Notes under the pieces: model-generated | Seen by the model: only the letters and a program-made list of their open reading frames with translations | What the model was told of the DNA's origin: nothing | The model's database searches: none | Assembly (NCBI RefSeq): GCF_002078175.1 | Contig: NZ_MWFK01000001.1 | Span: 2,976,001-3,040,000 of the forward strand | Reading direction: 5' to 3' | DNA length: 64,000 nt | DNA from: Streptomyces sp. M41(2017) | GTDB lineage: Bacteria > Actinomycetota > Actinomycetes > Streptomycetales > Streptomycetaceae | In this document: piece by piece, positions 1 to 9,909 of the stretch | Layout: each line of letters starts with the position of its first letter | Position numbering within the stretch: position 1 is the stretch's first letter | Program-made: the position numbers and the translations under genes

Positions 1-34
1 GGCCGCACGGCGGGGGGACGAGACCACGGCATGA
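1..34 (+). CDS. C-terminal end of an upstream gene (probably the partner sensor kinase)
   Basis: An open frame enters from the left edge (codons in phase with base 2) and stops at TGA 32-34. It encodes only a short tail ending RRGDETTA. The stop overlaps the ATG of the response regulator at 31 (ATGA), which is typical of translationally coupled kinase/regulator pairs. That it is a histidine kinase is inferred only from the neighbour; the visible residues are not diagnostic. Confidence 0.35.
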   Translation, partial: AARRGDETTA

Positions 35-699
35 CGACAGTGCTCGTCGTCGACGACCAGTACCTGATCCGGGCCGGTCTCGTCGGGCTCCTGAAGGCCG
101 CGCCCGGTGTGGAGGTCGTCGGGGAGGCGGAGGACGGCGACGAAGCGGTACGCCTCGCCGCCGTGACCCGGCCCGACGTGATCCTCATGGACATCCGGAT
201 GCCCGGTACGAACGGCATCCTGGCCACCGAACGCATCCTCGCCGAGGCCGCAGACCCCGCTCCCCGCATCCTCGTCCTGACCACCTTCGACCTCGACGAG
301 TACGTGTACGGGGCGCTGCGGGCCGGCGCGTCCGGGTTCCTGCTGAAGGACTCGGGGCCCGAGCGGCTGCTCGCCGCTGTGGCCGCGGTCGGCGGCGGTG
401 ACGCGCTCTTCGCGCCCAGCGTCACCCGCCGCCTCGTGGAGGCCTTCGCCCGCCAGGCCGGTCCCGTCCCGGGGGCGGAGGCGCCGCCCGACCTCGCCGC
501 GCTGACCTCCCGCGAGGTCGAGGTCCTCAAACTCATCGCGGGCGGCCTGTCCAACCTGGAGATCGCCGACCGCCTGTACATCAGCGAGGCGACGGTCAAG
601 ACCCACCTCAACCGGACGATGACCAAACTCGCGCTGGACAGCCGGGCACAGGCGGTCGTCGTCGCCTACGAGACGGGACTCGTCACGCCGGGCCGGTGA
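31..699 (+). CDS. NarL/LuxR-family DNA-binding response regulator
   Basis: This 222-residue protein has the two-domain layout of the NarL family. The receiver domain (about residues 3-120) has an acidic pair near the N-terminus (VVDD), the phospho-acceptor Asp in DIRMPG near residue 54, a Thr in the LTTF segment and Lys in LLKD. A LuxR-type helix-turn-helix (about 155-215) begins LTSREVEVLKLIAGG and contains the recognition-helix segment ISEATVKTHL. It should receive phosphate from a kinase encoded just upstream, since its ATG overlaps that frame's stop. Its targets cannot be read from the sequence. A terminator hairpin follows at 769-802. Confidence 0.93.
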   Translation: MTTVLVVDDQYLIRAGLVGLLKAAPGVEVVGEAEDGDEAVRLAAVTRPDVILMDIRMPGTNGILATERILAEAADPAPRILVLTTFDLDEYVYGALRAGASGFLLKDSGPERLLAAVAAVGGGDALFAPSVTRRLVEAFARQAGPVPGAEAPPDLAALTSREVEVLKLIAGGLSNLEIADRLYISEATVKTHLNRTMTKLALDSRAQAVVVAYETGLVTPGR

Positions 700-768
700 A
701 CGCGGGTGCGGCCGGTCCGGGGCACGGGTCATCGGTCACGGGTGCGGAGGGCGGTCCGGGTACGACAG

Positions 769-802
769 CGGCCCGTCCTCTCCCCCGAGTAAGGACGGGC
801 CG
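769..802 (+). terminator. Rho-independent-type hairpin after the response regulator
   Basis: Perfect 10-bp inverted repeat CGGCCCGTCC / GGACGGGCCG (769-778 and 793-802) with a 14-nt loop, 70 nt past the response regulator stop. There is no U-tract, as is usual in Streptomyces. Confidence 0.7.
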
Positions 803-1448
803 CGATCGGGCGGGTGGACCGCCTGGGGTCAACCCTTGTGCACCGGGCACGGCCCGTTCAACAGCCGGCCGGTCCCTGTGGCACGGAAGTGACCGTTCCG
901 GTACGGTGTCCGCGCCCTGCTACGGGAACCGCCCGACTGGGGCCGCCGGAACGGCAGTCGGGGCGCGGTCGCAACGCCGGTCGGGGCGGGTGGGCGAGTG
1001 CCCGCCGGGGCGGTCGTCGATGGCCCCGCTGTCCGCTGTCCGCTGTCGCTGTCGGTGTCCACCGCCCGGCCCGTCCTCCGCTCCGGACCGGTCGTCCGCC
1101 CTGCGGCTCCTGACCGCTTCTGTGGCCTCTGAGGTCACCCATGTGTCCTCGTTGTGTCGATGTGTTGACAAGTTTGGTGATGTGCGCCGAACGGCCTGTT
1201 CGTACGGGCTGCCGATGGAACACTGGATCGTGGTCCGGGCGGCGCACGACGGTGCCCGTCCCGGCCTGAATGCACCCGTGCGCCCCCGTTCCCGGAACTG
1301 GAGACCGGACCGGGCGCATCCCTGGGGGTAGCCAGAACGGGGACGCGGCGGGAGGCCGTGCCGCTCCCGCCCGACACGGCGACCGGGAGCACGGGAGACG
1401 CACGCGGGGGAAACGTCGTGCACGAAACGGGGGAAGAGGGGGGAAGGA
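803..1448. other. Long intergenic region without a convincing gene
   Basis: About 650 nt between the terminator and the XRE regulator. Open frames exist on both strands, but their compositions (Arg/Pro/Gly-rich, all frames equally open) look like GC-rich noise. A TTGACA hexamer lies at 1165-1170 in a locally AT-richer patch, but no good -10 follows at 16-18 nt. The promoter of the downstream gene is presumably here. Confidence 0.5.
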
Positions 1449-2732
1449 ATGCCTCGTTGGAAAGGCCTGCCGGACGAACTCGATCCGCAGGTCAAGGAGT
1501 TCGCCGGACAACTGCGACGGCTCGTCGACCGGAGCGGGCTGAGCATCGCCGCCGTGGCCGACCGCACGGGCTACAGCAAGACGTCCTGGGAGCGCTATCT
1601 GAACGGGCGGCTGCTCGCGCCCAAGGGGGCGGTCGTCGCGCTGTCCGAGGTGACCGGGGCGAGCCCCGTCCACCTCACGACCATGTGGGAGCTGGCCGAG
1701 CGCGCCTGGAGCCGCTCGGAGATGCGGCACGACATGACGATGGAGGCGATCCGGATATCCCAGGCGCGCGCCGCGCTCGGGGAGTTCGGGCCGGCGGCCG
1801 GTGCCAAGGGGGGCGCCGCGAGCGGGGGCGGCGGGCGGCAGGCCACGGCGGGCCGACGGGCCGGCAGCGCGACCGCGACGCCGGGGATCGCCGGGCCGGC
1901 GGGGGTCTCACCCACGATGCCGCCGAAGGCGACACCGTCGACGACGCCCTCGGTGTCGCCGTCCGTGCCGCTCCAGCCGACCGGGCGGGACGGGGGCGAA
2001 CCGTCGTACGGCGGGACGTCGTCGTCCCGGTCGGGTTCGGGCTCGGGCCCACGTACGGGAGGGGGAGCGGGATCCGGTGGCGGTGGCGGTGGCGGTGGCG
2101 CCGGCGCTGGTGGCTGGGGGGTTGTCGCGCCGCCGCGCGGCGGCGCGACAACCGGTGCGCCCAGGCCCGGTGCGGACGCGGCGGCCGGAAAGCCGGCGCC
2201 GCAGGACGCGCGGCCCGCGGGGGCGGGGGAGGACCGCGCGCGGCGCAAGCGGCGGCTGGTGATGTTCCTCGCCGGGGTCGTGGGGGCCCTGGTGGTCGTC
2301 GCCGTGGCCGTGTACCTCACCGGCGGCGGGGACAAGAAGGAAGCCGGCGGTACCCGGAAGTCGCCGGCGGTGTCCGCGAGTACCCAGCCCGATCTGCCGC
2401 CCGGCGTGAAGTGCGCCGGGGCCCCGTGCACCGGCAAGGACCCGGAGAACATGGGCTGCGGCGGTGAGTTGGCCACGACCACCACCAGTGTGACGGTGGG
2501 CACCACGCTGGTGGAGGTGCGCTACAGCAGGACGTGCGGGGCCGCTTGGGCGCGGATCACGCGGGCGGCGCCGGGGGACCGGGTCGACGTGTCGTCCGGG
2601 TCCGCGGCGCGGCAGACGGGGGCGGTCGACGCGGACACGGACGCGTACACGCCGATGGTCGCGGTCAAGGACGCGGGGGACGCGCGGGCCTGCGCGACGC
2701 TGAGGACCGGGCAGAAGGGCTGCACGAAGTAG
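1449..2732 (+). CDS. XRE-family helix-turn-helix protein with membrane segment and DUF2690 domain
   Basis: This 427-residue protein has three parts. Residues about 15-75 form an XRE-type HTH (LSIAAVADRTGYSKTSWERYL). A long Gly/Ala/Ser/Pro-rich linker follows. A single hydrophobic segment near 270-290 (VMFLAGVVGALVVVAVAVYL) leads to an extracytoplasmic C-terminal domain with paired Cys (CAGAPC, CGGEL, CGAAW), which fits DUF2690. The order implies a DNA-binding cytoplasmic head with a secreted sensor or ligand domain, a layout common in Streptomyces. The ATG follows a GGGGGGAAGGA ribosome site. The linker contains GGTGGC repeats and a 34-bp perfect palindrome (2120-2153), so it is probably variable between strains. 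Target genes are unknown. Confidence 0.85.
   Translation: MPRWKGLPDELDPQVKEFAGQLRRLVDRSGLSIAAVADRTGYSKTSWERYLNGRLLAPKGAVVALSEVTGASPVHLTTMWELAERAWSRSEMRHDMTMEAIRISQARAALGEFGPAAGAKGGAASGGGGRQATAGRRAGSATATPGIAGPAGVSPTMPPKATPSTTPSVSPSVPLQPTGRDGGEPSYGGTSSSRSGSGSGPRTGGGAGSGGGGGGGGAGAGGWGVVAPPRGGATTGAPRPGADAAAGKPAPQDARPAGAGEDRARRKRRLVMFLAGVVGALVVVAVAVYLTGGGDKKEAGGTRKSPAVSASTQPDLPPGVKCAGAPCTGKDPENMGCGGELATTTTSVTVGTTLVEVRYSRTCGAAWARITRAAPGDRVDVSSGSAARQTGAVDADTDAYTPMVAVKDAGDARACATLRTGQKGCTK
2120..2153. repeat. 34-bp perfect palindrome inside the XRE-DUF2690 gene
   Basis: The arms are GGTTGTCGCGCCGCCGC (2120-2136) and its exact reverse complement (2137-2153), with no spacer. It lies in the disordered linker and codes VVAPPRGGATT on the plus strand. 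The same peptide is read from the opposite strand because the palindrome is in phase. Confidence 0.9.
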
Positions 2733-2786
2733 GCCCCTCACGTACCTCACGTACGAGAAGTAGGCCCTCACGTGCGAGGAGCGTCA

Positions 2787-2828
2787 GCCCCTCCGGCGTC
2801 GACGAGCGGAGCCCGGGGTCGGAGGGGC
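2787..2828 (+). terminator. Hairpin after the XRE-DUF2690 gene
   Basis: The 9-bp arms GCCCCTCCG (2787-2795) and CGGAGGGGC (2820-2828) enclose a GC-rich loop that can fold further. It lies 55 nt past the stop. Between stop and hairpin the motif GTAGGCCCTCACGT is imperfectly duplicated. Confidence 0.5.
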
Positions 2829-3124
2829 GGGTTCGCGCCGGTCAGGCGGAGGGGGCCGAGGGGGCAAAGAAGGTCTGCCGGGGGCCTCGGAGAAATTTCC
2901 GCCGGAGGGTGAATGAGTTCACGGAAAGGGGGCAGGCGAGCCGTACCCCCACGGGATCCGGCGCTGTCGGGAGAGGGCGAAACCGCCTCCCCCGACCCCG
3001 GCACCCACCTGGCGGCCGCCGAGCCCACCCCCTCTCCCGGGCCCGGCGACCGCCTCCCCCCGGGATCTGTGGGGTGGGCCACACGGACCCGGACGTACGG
3101 GGTCCCGGATGCGCGATAGCCTGA

Positions 3125-4243
<1,119 letters not shown>

Positions 4244-4250
4244 CCTGCCC

Positions 4251-4320
4251 GGACCGCCTCCGCGGAGGCGGTCCCCGGCGGTGAACCACGACGCCCGGAC
4301 GGCGAAAGCCGTCCGGGCGT
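4251..4320. terminator. Tandem terminator hairpins between mdh and the convergent reductase gene
   Basis: The first hairpin, at 4251-4274, has 12-nt arms (GGACCGCCTCCG and complement) and is a perfect palindrome. The second has 13-bp arms, ACGCCCGGACGGC (4291-4303) and its complement (4308-4320), closed by a GAAA tetraloop. It can serve both converging transcripts. Confidence 0.85.
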
Positions 4321-4385
4321 CGGTGCGTTGAGGCTCGTCGGTGCGTTGGCGCTCGTCGCTCGACGGTGCTCCTCGGCAGTCGGGG

Positions 4386-5075
4386 CTACTCCATCCCCCG
4401 CTTCCCCGGCGCCCAGAACGGCTTCGTCACCACCGTGCGCCGGTCCCAGCCGGATTCCTGCACGAGGATCCGCCGCACGCTCTGCACGGTCCGGGCCTCG
4501 CCCGCGACGTACGCGACGCCGCCCGGCGGCGGGTTCAGCCCCCGTACCGCGTCGGCGAGGGAGCCGGTGCCGCGCAGCGTCCAGCGGAGGCGGTCCGCGT
4601 GCGGGAGCGGGAGCCTGTCCTCGGGGGTCCGCGTCTCCAGGCAGCCCGAGACGTCCGCCGACGCGGGCAGCGCCGCCAGCATGGACCCGAACGCGACCGA
4701 CGCCGTCTCGTCCCCGACGAACACATGGTGCGTCGCGTCCGGACGCAGCACGAACGACCCCTCGGGCCCGCCGAATCGGACCGTGTCCCCGGTGCGCACG
4801 CTGCGTCCCCAACGGGCCCCGGGTCCCGCGCCCTCGTGGTCCAGCACGCACAACTCGACGGCGCCGGCGGGGTCGTAGCGCCAGACCGAGTACGTCCGCC
4901 GGGTCAGCGTGCCCTCCACCAGGACCCGCACCTGTTGTCCCGGCCGTGGACCGAGGCCGGCCAGGGCGGGGCCCTCGACGCGCAGACGCCGCATGCGCGC
5001 GGCCACCGGTTCGGCCTCGGTCACCGTGCCCTGGAGCATCAGCCGGTCGAGGACGCGTGTGAGCAGCGCGGGCAT
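4386..5075 (-). CDS. Siderophore-interacting protein (ferric-siderophore reductase family)
   Basis: A 229-residue flavoprotein-like protein. The N-terminal FAD-binding barrel shows the RTYSVW signature (RxYS type, about residue 58). The C-terminal part (from about residue 115, HVFVGDETA) matches the SIP domain that binds NAD(P)H. Family members reduce ferric siderophores in the cytoplasm to release iron. It is somewhat shorter than typical ViuB/YqjH proteins (about 250-280 residues). The ATG at 5075 has a GAGGAG ribosome site. It converges on mdh across shared terminators. The specific siderophore is unknown. Confidence 0.82.
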   Translation of the reverse strand: MPALLTRVLDRLMLQGTVTEAEPVAARMRRLRVEGPALAGLGPRPGQQVRVLVEGTLTRRTYSVWRYDPAGAVELCVLDHEGAGPGARWGRSVRTGDTVRFGGPEGSFVLRPDATHHVFVGDETASVAFGSMLAALPASADVSGCLETRTPEDRLPLPHADRLRWTLRGTGSLADAVRGLNPPPGGVAYVAGEARTVQSVRRILVQESGWDRRTVVTKPFWAPGKRGME

Positions 5076-5452
5076 CGAATACTCCTCGGGGGAGGGGGTG
5101 TTGGGGCGTGAGCGGAGGGCGCGTTGTCACCGTAGAGGTGTCTGCGGGCGGGTTCCAGCGCGGGTTCGTCGCGGGACGTGTGCGCGGCTCGTCATCGTGA
5201 GCGGGGGGAGGAGGGCTCGACCGGCCGGCAGAGCGTGGGGATGTGTCGCGCGGGCGGACGGGGCTGGTGGGGCGTACGGAAAGTACGCATCGAACAGACG
5301 TGCTTTGTCGCCATAAAGAGGGGTGCTGCGGGGGCGAACGTCACTATCGTCGTTGCGTACGGTCCGCCCGGGTCAGGGGAGCGACCGGGTCCGGCGATCA
5401 GGCGTCGGGGCTCGGCCGGCGGACGGGGCCGTGCCGGAGCGGGGGTGACGGG
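5076..5452. other. Divergent intergenic region
   Basis: This gap separates the reductase gene (minus) from the next plus-strand gene and should contain both promoters. The only structure noted is an inverted repeat GCGTAC-ggaaa-GTACGC at 5272-5288, next to an AT-richer patch (CTTTGTCGCCATAAAG). Confidence 0.4.
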
Positions 5453-6463
5453 ATGGCGCAGCGATGGGACGCGGACCGCCGGCAGTGGGTCGACGACGGT
5501 GACGAGGGCGACGGCCGTGAGGACCGTGACCCTGCGAGTCCTGCCGACGGCGGCCGGGGGCAGGGGGACGGGGAGCAGCGGAACGGCGAATGGTGGGCCG
5601 CCGCCACCCAGGCCGGGGCCGTGCGGCCCGACCTGTACCCGCCGCCGCCCGCCGGGACGCCCGAGGGGCCGCCGTCGCCGCAGCAGTCCTGGCCGCCCCA
5701 GCAGCATTCGCCCGCCTGGTCGCCGCCCGCCCAGCCGTGGCCCGGGAGCGGGGCGCCCCCGTCCGACGGGGGCCGGGGGCAGGGGCCCGGGGACTCGCGG
5801 CGGCTGTTGCTGGTGATCGTCGCCGTGGCCGTTCTCGCGGGCGGCGTCGGGGGCGGGCTCTGGGCCCTCACCAAGGACGACGCGGCGAACCGTGGGACGC
5901 GGGGCGCATCGGCCGGACCCGCCGTGACCGTCACGGCGACCACCGGTGTCCCCTCGGACGGCCCCTACAACACCGGTGACGAGGGCGCCTACGCCGATCC
6001 GGCCTCGCCCACCGCCCCGGCGCCCTCCCCGGGATACAGCAGGGCGGTCGATCCGCTCGGCTACACCGTGGACGTGCCCGTCGGCTGGGCGCGCGACCAG
6101 ACCCAGGGGAAGCTGGCGCCCGTCGTCACCTACACGGCCCCCGGCGGTGACCGCAAACTCATGGTGTTCCAGGTCAAGGAGGTCTCCGTGACGGACTCCT
6201 CGGCGCAGGCCCAGGACATCGCGGAGGGGTTCAAGGGCTACCGGTACCTGAACCGGCGGAGCGGCGCCGACTGGACGGAGTTCAGCTACCGCTACGACAG
6301 CAGGCAGTTCGGGGCCACCGAGACCATCGACCACCGCTTCCAGGCGGCGGACGGCACGCCGTACGCCATCGTCGCCAGCGGCCCCGCCGGTACGGACATG
6401 AGCGGCCGGCTCACGACAGCCGTGGACTCCTTCTGCCCGACCGGGTCCGCCTGCGGCGCCTGA
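5453..6463 (+). CDS. Membrane-anchored hypothetical protein with disordered N-terminus
   Basis: A 336-residue protein of unknown function. Residues about 1-115 are hydrophilic and Gly/Pro/Gln-rich (predicted disordered, cytoplasmic). One transmembrane helix follows (LLLVIVAVAVLAGGVGGGLWAL, about 118-140). The extracytoplasmic domain, about residues 190-336, contains two Cys near the C-terminus and may be globular. This architecture is widespread and uncharacterised in Streptomyces. The ATG at 5453 was chosen because coding composition begins there. Confidence 0.75.
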   Translation: MAQRWDADRRQWVDDGDEGDGREDRDPASPADGGRGQGDGEQRNGEWWAAATQAGAVRPDLYPPPPAGTPEGPPSPQQSWPPQQHSPAWSPPAQPWPGSGAPPSDGGRGQGPGDSRRLLLVIVAVAVLAGGVGGGLWALTKDDAANRGTRGASAGPAVTVTATTGVPSDGPYNTGDEGAYADPASPTAPAPSPGYSRAVDPLGYTVDVPVGWARDQTQGKLAPVVTYTAPGGDRKLMVFQVKEVSVTDSSAQAQDIAEGFKGYRYLNRRSGADWTEFSYRYDSRQFGATETIDHRFQAADGTPYAIVASGPAGTDMSGRLTTAVDSFCPTGSACGA

Positions 6464-6594
6464 TCACCGCCGTACGGCCTGTCATTCGCCCCTTCTCATC
6501 CTGTTTTGGCGGGTTTTTCCGTGACCTGGCGCACTTTCGGTGCCCGGTTGTGCATGCATCCGAGGCCGAGGGGCATGTGCTCACGGCCCCCGGG

Positions 6595-6610
6595 GTCACA
6601 CCTGTGTGAC
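6595..6610. promoter_or_regulatory. Perfect 16-bp palindrome upstream of the betaine gene cluster
   Basis: GTCACACCTGTGTGAC lies 39 nt before the betaine aldehyde dehydrogenase start. It is a candidate operator for the choline/betaine genes, although no regulator gene adjoins the cluster. Confidence 0.45.
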
Positions 6611-6648
6611 TCAGGGGCGTCGAACAGGAACGGAAGGCAACACCGATC

Positions 6649-8163
6649 ATGGCCGGACAGCAGCAGGCAGAACAGACCATCCACGTGGGCGGCGAGTGGC
6701 GTGCGGCGCTCTCCGGCGCGACGCGCGAGATCCTCGACCCCGCCGATGCCCAGCCGTTCGCCGTGGTCGCGGAGGGCGACGAGAAGGACACCGACCTCGC
6801 GGTCGCCGCCGCGCGCCGGGCCTTCGACGAGGGCCCCTGGCCGCACACCCCGGTCGCCGACCGCGCCGCCCTGCTGCGCCGCGTCGCCGACCTCCTCGTC
6901 CGTGACCGCGAGGAACTCGGCCTGCTGGAGAGCCGGGACGCGGGCAAGACCGTGGAGGAGGGGCGCGTCGACATCGACTGCGTCGCCGACGCCTTCCGCT
7001 ACTTCGCCGACCTCGTCGTCGGCGAGGGCGGCGGACGTGTGGTCGACGCGGGCTCGGCCGACATCCACAGCGTCGTCGTGCACGAGCCCGTCGGGGTCTG
7101 CGCGTTGATCACGCCCTGGAACTACCCCCTCCTCCAGGCCAGTTGGAAAATCGCCCCGGCGCTCGCCGCGGGCAACACCTTCGTGGTCAAGCCCAGCGAG
7201 ATCACCCCGCTGACCACGGTCGCCCTGCTCGCCCTGCTCGCCGAGGCCGGCCTGCCCGACGGGGTGGCGGGCATCGTCACCGGCCCCGGCCACACGGTCG
7301 GCGCCCGCCTCGCCGAGCACCCCGACGTCGACCTCGTCTCGTTCACCGGCGGCCTGGTCAGCGGCACGAAGGTCGCGCGCGCCGCCGCGGACACCGTCAA
7401 GAAGGTCGCCCTCGAACTCGGCGGCAAGAACCCCAACGTCGTCTTCGCCGACGCCTGCGCCACCGAGGAGGGCTTCGACACCGCCGTCGACCAGGCCCTC
7501 AACGCCGCCTTCATCCACAGCGGCCAGGTCTGCTCGGCGGGTTCGCGCCTCATCGTCGAGGAGTCCGTGCGCGAGCGCTTCGTCGCCGAACTCGCCCGCA
7601 GGGCAGGCGCGATCCGGCTCGGCCGCGGCACCGAGGACGGCGTGGAGTGCGGCCCGCTCGTCTCCGCGCAGCAGCGCGAGAAGACGGAGGCGTACGTCGC
7701 CTCCGCGCTGGCCGAGGGAGCGGTGCTGCGATCCGGCGGCAAGCGGCCCGAGCCGTCCGACGTGCGGCCCGCCACCGGCTACTTCTACGAGCCGACCGTC
7801 CTCGACCAGTGCCACCGCGAGATGCGCGTCGTCCGCGAGGAGGTCTTCGGACCCGTCCTGACCGTCGAGACGTTCGCCACCGAGGACGAGGCCGTCGCCC
7901 TCGCCAACGACACCGAGTACGGCCTCGCCGGCGCCGTCTGGACCGCCGACGCCGGCCGCGCCCGCCGTGTCGCCGGCCGGCTGCGGCACGGCACGGTCTG
8001 GATCAACGACTTCCACCCCTACCTCCCGCAGGCGGAGTGGGGCGGCTTCGGCAAGAGCGGCGTCGGACGGGAACTCGGCCCGGCCGGACTCGCCGAGTAC
8101 CGCGAGACCAAGCACGTCTACCAGAACCTCGCGCCGCAGCCCGTTCGCTGGTTCGCCGGCTGA
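6649..8163 (+). CDS. betB: Betaine aldehyde dehydrogenase
   Basis: A 504-residue NAD(P)-dependent aldehyde dehydrogenase that should oxidise betaine aldehyde to glycine betaine. It shows the cofactor-site ITPWNYP (about residue 153), the general-base Glu in LELGGKNP, and the nucleophilic Cys in HSGQVCSAGSRL. The substrate is assigned from context: it directly precedes a choline oxidase-like gene and a glycine betaine ABC importer on the same strand. A hairpin at 8172-8194 may attenuate read-through to the next gene. A perfect palindrome lies just upstream. Confidence 0.93.
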   Translation: MAGQQQAEQTIHVGGEWRAALSGATREILDPADAQPFAVVAEGDEKDTDLAVAAARRAFDEGPWPHTPVADRAALLRRVADLLVRDREELGLLESRDAGKTVEEGRVDIDCVADAFRYFADLVVGEGGGRVVDAGSADIHSVVVHEPVGVCALITPWNYPLLQASWKIAPALAAGNTFVVKPSEITPLTTVALLALLAEAGLPDGVAGIVTGPGHTVGARLAEHPDVDLVSFTGGLVSGTKVARAAADTVKKVALELGGKNPNVVFADACATEEGFDTAVDQALNAAFIHSGQVCSAGSRLIVEESVRERFVAELARRAGAIRLGRGTEDGVECGPLVSAQQREKTEAYVASALAEGAVLRSGGKRPEPSDVRPATGYFYEPTVLDQCHREMRVVREEVFGPVLTVETFATEDEAVALANDTEYGLAGAVWTADAGRARRVAGRLRHGTVWINDFHPYLPQAEWGGFGKSGVGRELGPAGLAEYRETKHVYQNLAPQPVRWFAG

Positions 8164-8171
8164 ACCCCGCA

Positions 8172-8194
8172 GGGCCGGCCCCGCCGGCCGGCCC
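8172..8194 (+). terminator. Intercistronic hairpin after betB
   Basis: The 9-bp arms GGGCCGGCC / GGCCGGCCC enclose a CCGCC loop, 8 nt past the betB stop. With a 216-nt gap before the next gene, it may be a partial terminator or mRNA-stabilising stem. Confidence 0.5.
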
Positions 8195-8379
8195 GACGGC
8201 CGACGGCACGGCGCCGGGCGCCCGTCCACCGTCCGCGCGGGCGGCGAACCGAACCGCCGTCCTGCGCGGACCCGTACCCCGACATCCCCGGCGCCCCTCC
8301 GTCCCCATCCCCGTCCGCGTCTTCGTCCCCCTCCCCCTCCCCAACCCCCCACCGCACAAGGCACCTTGGAGCACATTCC

Positions 8380-9909
8380 ATGTCCCAGCACGAGAACAGG
8401 TACGACTACGTCGTCATCGGCGGCGGCACGGCGGGCTCCGTGATCGCGTCCCGCCTCACCGAGAACCCCGACGTCACCGTCGCCGTCATCGAGGGCGGGC
8501 CCAGCGACGTGGGCCGCGACGACGTCCTGACCCTGCGCCGCTGGATGGGCCTGCTCGGCGGGGAACTCGACTACGACTACCCGACGACCGAACAGCCGCG
8601 CGGCAACTCCCACATCCGGCACAGCCGCGCCCGGGTGCTCGGCGGCTGCTCGTCGCACAACACCCTCATCGCGTTCAAGCCGCTGCCGTCCGACTGGGAC
8701 GAGTGGGAGGCGGCCGGCGCCAAGGGCTGGGGCGCGGTCCCGATGGAGGCGTACTTCGCGCGGCTCCTCAACAACATCGTGCCGGTCGACGAGAAGGACC
8801 GGAACGCCATCGCCCGCGACTTCGTGGACGCCGCGCAGACCGCGCTCGACGTGCCCCGCGTCGAGGGCTTCAACCAGAAGCCGTTCACCGAGGGCGTCGG
8901 CTTCTTCGACCTCGCGTACCACCCGGAGAACAACAAGCGCTCCAGCGCCTCCGTCGCGTACCTGCACCCCGTGATGGACGAACGCCCCAATCTCACGCTT
9001 CTGTTGGAGACCTGGGCGTACAAGCTGGAGGTCGACGGGACCCGCGTCACCGGCGTCCACGTCCGCACGAAGGACGGTGAAGAGGTCCTCGTGAGCGCGA
9101 AGAACGAGGTGCTGCTCTGCGCGGGCGCCGTCGACTCCCCGCGCCTGCTGCTGCACTCGGGCATCGGCCCGGCCGGTGACCTGGAGGAACTGGACATCCC
9201 CGTCGTGCACGACCTGCCCGGCGTCGGCGAGAACCTCCTCGACCACCCGGAGTCCGTGATCGTCTGGGAGACCAACGGGCCGATCCCGGAGAACTCCGCG
9301 ATGGACTCCGACGCGGGCCTCTTCGTGCGCCGCGACCCCGAACAGCAGGGCCCCGACCTGATGTTCCACTTCTACCAGATCCCCTTCACGGACAACCCGG
9401 AGCGCCTCGGCTACGAACGCCCCGCGCACGGCGTCTCGATGACCCCCAACATCCCCAAGCCGCGCAGCCGCGGCCGCCTCTACCTGACGAGCGCCGACCC
9501 GGCCGTCAAGCCCGCCCTCGACTTCCGGTACTTCACCGACGAGGACGACTACGACGGCCGCACCCTCGTCGACGGCATCAAGATCGCCCGCGAGATAGCC
9601 AAGGCCGAGCCGCTCGCCGGCTGGCTCAAGCGCGAGGTCTGCCCCGGCCCCACCGTCACGGACGACGAGGAACTCAGCGCGTACGCACGCCAGGTCGCGC
9701 ACACCGTCTACCACCCGGCGGGCACCTGCCGGATGGGCGAGGCTTCCGACGAACACGCGGTCGTCGACCCCGAGCTGAGGGTCCGCGGCCTCGAAGGCAT
9801 CCGGATCGCCGACGCCTCCGTCTTCCCGACCATGCCCGCCGTGAACCCGATGATCGGGGTGCTCATGGTCGGCGAGAAGGCCGCCGAACTGATCGGAGGC
9901 GGTGCGTGA
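8380..9909 (+). CDS. GMC flavoenzyme, choline oxidase/dehydrogenase-like
   Basis: A 509-residue GMC oxidoreductase. The N-terminal dinucleotide-binding motif is [12 protein letters not shown]. The segment [14 protein letters not shown] closely resembles choline oxidase around the His that carries covalent FAD. The catalytic His lies in [10 protein letters not shown], and the second active-site residue (Asn) in AVNPMIGV near the C-terminus. It should oxidise choline to betaine aldehyde, possibly on to betaine. Oxidase is favoured over dehydrogenase because of the SSHN motif. It is translationally coupled to the ABC ATPase gene (TGATG overlap at 9907-9911). Confidence 0.88.
   Translation: MSQHENRYDYVVIGGGTAGSVIASRLTENPDVTVAVIEGGPSDVGRDDVLTLRRWMGLLGGELDYDYPTTEQPRGNSHIRHSRARVLGGCSSHNTLIAFKPLPSDWDEWEAAGAKGWGAVPMEAYFARLLNNIVPVDEKDRNAIARDFVDAAQTALDVPRVEGFNQKPFTEGVGFFDLAYHPENNKRSSASVAYLHPVMDERPNLTLLLETWAYKLEVDGTRVTGVHVRTKDGEEVLVSAKNEVLLCAGAVDSPRLLLHSGIGPAGDLEELDIPVVHDLPGVGENLLDHPESVIVWETNGPIPENSAMDSDAGLFVRRDPEQQGPDLMFHFYQIPFTDNPERLGYERPAHGVSMTPNIPKPRSRGRLYLTSADPAVKPALDFRYFTDEDDYDGRTLVDGIKIAREIAKAEPLAGWLKREVCPGPTVTDDEELSAYARQVAHTVYHPAGTCRMGEASDEHAVVDPELRVRGLEGIRIADASVFPTMPAVNPMIGVLMVGEKAAELIGGGA

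Noticed and set aside
696..1331. A 211-codon plus-strand frame after the first response regulator
   Set aside because: It passes through a terminator hairpin, has Arg/Gly/Pro noise composition and no ribosome site.
6496..9756. A 1086-codon open frame on the minus strand opposite betB and the choline oxidase gene
   Set aside because: It is antisense to two well-supported genes, rich in Val/Gly/Asp/Ala from reversed GC-rich codons, and has no recognisable domain.
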